DNA of 8,691 bases from Actinomycetes bacterium (GTDB lineage: Bacteria; Actinomycetota; Actinomycetes; Actinomycetales; Microbacteriaceae): the NCBI GenBank assembly GCA_023432305.1, contig JAEYUT010000132.1:1-8691 (forward strand), given 5' to 3'. The stretch's first letter is position 1; every line of letters starts with the position of its first letter. Made by a program: the position numbers and the translations under genes. This document shows, in pieces, positions 5,322-8,691 of the stretch. Under the pieces are notes generated by a model that saw only the letters and a list, made by a program, of their open reading frames with translations, ran no database searches and had not been told where the DNA came from.

Positions 5322-6290
5322 ATGAAGAAGTCCCTCACAGGGCTCGCGCTCGCGGGCGCTCTCGCGCTCGCCATGACCGGCTGCGCGTCCGACGGCACCG
5401 GCGGAAACGGCGGTGGCGACGACGACCTCATCACCGTCGGCTTCGCCCAGACCGGCTCGGAGTCGGGCTGGCGCAGCGCCAACACCGAATCCATGAAGGC
5501 CGCATTCTCGAAGGACAACGGCTTCGAGCTGATCTTCAACGCCGCCGACAACAAGCAGGAGGCGCAGATCCAGGCCGTCCGCAGCTTCATCAACCAGGGC
5601 GTCGACGCGATCGTCATCGCGCCCATCACGGTCGACGGCTGGGACGACGTGCTCAAGGAGGCCAAGGACGCGGGCATCCCCGTCATCCTCGAAGACCGCA
5701 CTGTCTCCGCGAGCGAAGACCTCTACGCCAGCTGGGTCGGACTCGACTTCGAGGCAGAGGGTCGCACCGCCGGCGAGTGGGCTGTCGCCAACGCCGACGG
5801 CTCCAACCTCGTGATCCTCGAAGGCACCACGGGCTCCTCCGCCGCCCTCGACCGCGCCACCGGCTTCGCCGAGGCGATCGAAGGCTCGACCATCAACGTG
5901 CTCGACTCGCAGACGGGTGACTTCACCCGCGACGGCGGCAAGAAGGTCATGGAGGGCTTCCTGCAGAAGTACGGCAGCGAGATCAACCTGCTGTTCGCCC
6001 ACAACGACGACATGGGCCTCGGAGCTCTCGACGCGATCGAAGCCGCCGGACTCACGCCGGGCGTCGACATCAAGATCATCACGATCGACGCGGTGAAGGA
6101 CGGCATGCAGGCCCTCGCCGACGGCAAGTTCAACTACATCGTCGAGTGCAACCCGCTCCTCGGTGAGAAGGCAGCCGAGCTCGTGAAGAAGGTGCTCGCG
6201 GGCGAATCGGTCGACAAGCGCACAATCGTGCCGGATGGCGCGTTCACGCAGGAGGACGCCATCGAGCTCCTCCCGACCCGTCCGTACTGA
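5322..6290 (+). CDS. ytfQ: Sugar ABC importer, substrate-binding lipoprotein (YtfQ-like)
   Basis: A 322-residue periplasmic-binding-protein-fold lipoprotein that captures a sugar outside the cell and delivers it to the permease. Residues 1-20 are a lipoprotein signal peptide (MKKS, a hydrophobic core, then a slightly atypical lipobox M-T-G with Cys21), followed by a Gly/Asp-rich linker to about 36. The mature part closely follows E. coli YtfQ, the galactofuranose-binding protein: VGFAQTGSESGWR (39-51), QAVRSFINQGVDAIVIAP (84-101), GIPVILEDR (118-126), LEGTTGSSAALDRATGFAEAI (166-186), SQTGDFTRDGGKKVMEGF (196-213) and FAHNDDMGLGALDAI (225-239). The ATG at 5322 has GAGGAGG 7 nt upstream; an in-frame start at 5148 would add a non-signal extension and is rejected. 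Its place opposite araBDA suggests arabinose or a related furanose. Family very sure, ligand unproven. Confidence 0.94.
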   Translation: MKKSLTGLALAGALALAMTGCASDGTGGNGGGDDDLITVGFAQTGSESGWRSANTESMKAAFSKDNGFELIFNAADNKQEAQIQAVRSFINQGVDAIVIAPITVDGWDDVLKEAKDAGIPVILEDRTVSASEDLYASWVGLDFEAEGRTAGEWAVANADGSNLVILEGTTGSSAALDRATGFAEAIEGSTINVLDSQTGDFTRDGGKKVMEGFLQKYGSEINLLFAHNDDMGLGALDAIEAAGLTPGVDIKIITIDAVKDGMQALADGKFNYIVECNPLLGEKAAELVKKVLAGESVDKRTIVPDGAFTQEDAIELLPTRPY

Positions 6291-6313
6291 TCCGGATCGT
6301 CTCGAAGAACCAC

Positions 6314-6343
6314 GTCGGGGGTCGGCTTCGGCCGGCCCCCGAC
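6314..6343 (+). terminator. UUCG-capped 13-bp hairpin between binding-protein and ATPase genes
   Basis: The RNA from 6314-6326 (GTCGGGGGTCGGC) pairs with 6331-6343 over 13 bp, with a single G-U wobble, closed by a C(UUCG)G tetraloop. It begins 24 nt after the binding-protein stop codon. No U-tract follows, so a complete intrinsic terminator is unlikely. A partial terminator, or a 3' block against exonucleases that favours the binding-protein mRNA over the downstream genes, is more likely. The structure is seen directly; its role is inferred. Confidence 0.65.
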
Positions 6344-6364
6344 TCCCACCACGGAAGAAGCACC

Positions 6365-7938
<1,574 letters not shown>

Positions 7939-7942
<4 letters not shown>

Positions 7943-8691
7943 TCCACATCGTCAAGCACCGACTGTTCTGGCCGGTGTGCGCCCTCATCGTCCTCATCCT
8001 CGTCAACACGATCGCGCGCCCCTCGTTCATCGGCATCACGGTGCAGAACGGGCAGCTCTACGGGCCGCTGATCGACATCCTGCGCAACAGCGCGCCGCTC
8101 ATGCTCGTGGCGCTCGGCATGACGATCGTCATCGCGACCCGCGGCATCGACCTCTCGGTCGGCGCCATCATGGCGGTGTCGGGTGCCGTCGCGCTCACCT
8201 TCATCTCGGGGTCCGCGGATCCGAACTCCCTCGGCACGGTGCTCGTCGCGATCCTGCTGGGTGTCTCGGTGGCGCTCGTGCTGGGCGTCTGGAACGGGTT
8301 CCTCGTGGCCGTGGTCGGCGTGCAGCCGATCATCGCGACCCTCGTGCTCATGCTCGCGGGGCGCGGCGTCGCCCTGCTCATCACGGGCGGCTTCATCACG
8401 ACCATCAACTCCGCGCCGTACAAGTTCATGGCGCAGGGGTATGTGTTCGGGCTTCCGTTCGCGTTCTTCGTCTCGGTCGCCGCAATCCTGCTGATCGCGT
8501 CCGCGGAACGGCGCACTGCCCTCGGCGTGCTCACCGAGGCGGTCGGCATCAACCCGGAGGCGAGCCGTCTCGCCGGGGTGCGCTCGCGCGGCATCATCTG
8601 GGGCGCGTATGTGCTGAGCGGCCTGCTCGCGGGCTTCGCGGGCGTGCTGTACAGCTCGAACATCATGGCCGCTGATGCGAACGCGGCGGGT
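7939..8691 (+). CDS. ytfT: Sugar ABC importer, permease subunit (YtfT-like), partial
   Basis: The first 251 codons of a multi-pass membrane permease of the ribose/galactofuranose type (BPD_transp_2); the frame is still open at the window end. Hydrophobic segments lie near residues 9-26, 52-67, 72-90, 98-117, 119-148, 170-188 and 218-238. Family motifs: ALGMTIVIATRGIDLSVGAIM (58-78), WNGFLVAVVGVQPIIATL (118-135), AGRGVALLITGG (140-151), and the cytoplasmic coupling loop EAVGINPEASRLAGV (200-214) that contacts the ATPase. All of these closely follow E. coli YtfT, as does ADANAAG at the end. From YtfT I expect about 90 more residues. The ATG overlaps the ATPase stop codon (ATGA), with GGAG at 7927-7930, so translation is probably coupled. 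A YjfF-like second permease is expected next. Confidence 0.93.

Overview
The window comes from a high-GC Gram-positive actinobacterium, most likely a member of the Microbacteriaceae. The evidence is the strong G/C bias at third codon positions, a leaderless divergent gene pair with TAnnnT -10 boxes 6-7 nt from the start codons, and a DUF5997 gene paired with a compact LysR effector-domain protein. No phage, IS, tRNA, rRNA or CRISPR sequence was seen. Assignment to family level is inference.

Layout. (1) Positions 14-951 hold a divergent pair: a DUF5997-type protein (minus) and a LysR substrate-binding-domain protein without a DNA-binding domain (plus). Only 23 bp separate their start codons, and this gap is filled by a near-perfect palindrome carrying two overlapping, opposed -10 elements. 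(2) Positions 952-1184 form a non-coding gap between convergent genes. It holds five copies of an 11-bp motif (GTTGTGCAGGA), two forward and three inverted, spaced exactly 21 bp apart within each group, flanked by C-rich and G-rich tracts. (3) Positions 1185-5016 (minus) are a compact L-arabinose catabolic operon, araB-araD-araA in transcription order, with 4-bp stop/start overlaps at both junctions. (4) Positions 5017-5321 are the divergent control region, with one promoter candidate in each direction and three related 12-bp operator-like sites lying on the promoter elements. (5) Positions 5322-8691 (plus) are a sugar ABC importer of the YtfQ-YtfR-YtfT type: a lipoprotein binding protein, a double ATPase and the first permease, which runs off the window end. 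A strong UUCG-capped hairpin sits between the binding protein and ATPase genes. A second, YjfF-like permease probably follows outside the window.

How the genes fit together. The importer probably brings in L-arabinose or a related pentose, perhaps its furanose form. AraA isomerises L-arabinose to L-ribulose, the FGGY kinase phosphorylates it, and AraD epimerises L-ribulose-5-phosphate to D-xylulose-5-phosphate for the pentose phosphate pathway. The shared operator-like sites suggest one repressor, perhaps of the LacI family, controls both divergent units. No such regulator is encoded in the window.

The enzymes and transporter are well-known families. The less explained parts are the 21-bp-phased repeat array, the mirror-image leaderless promoter, the 50-residue internal duplication in the DUF5997 protein, and the kinase, which resembles xylulokinase more than classical AraB.
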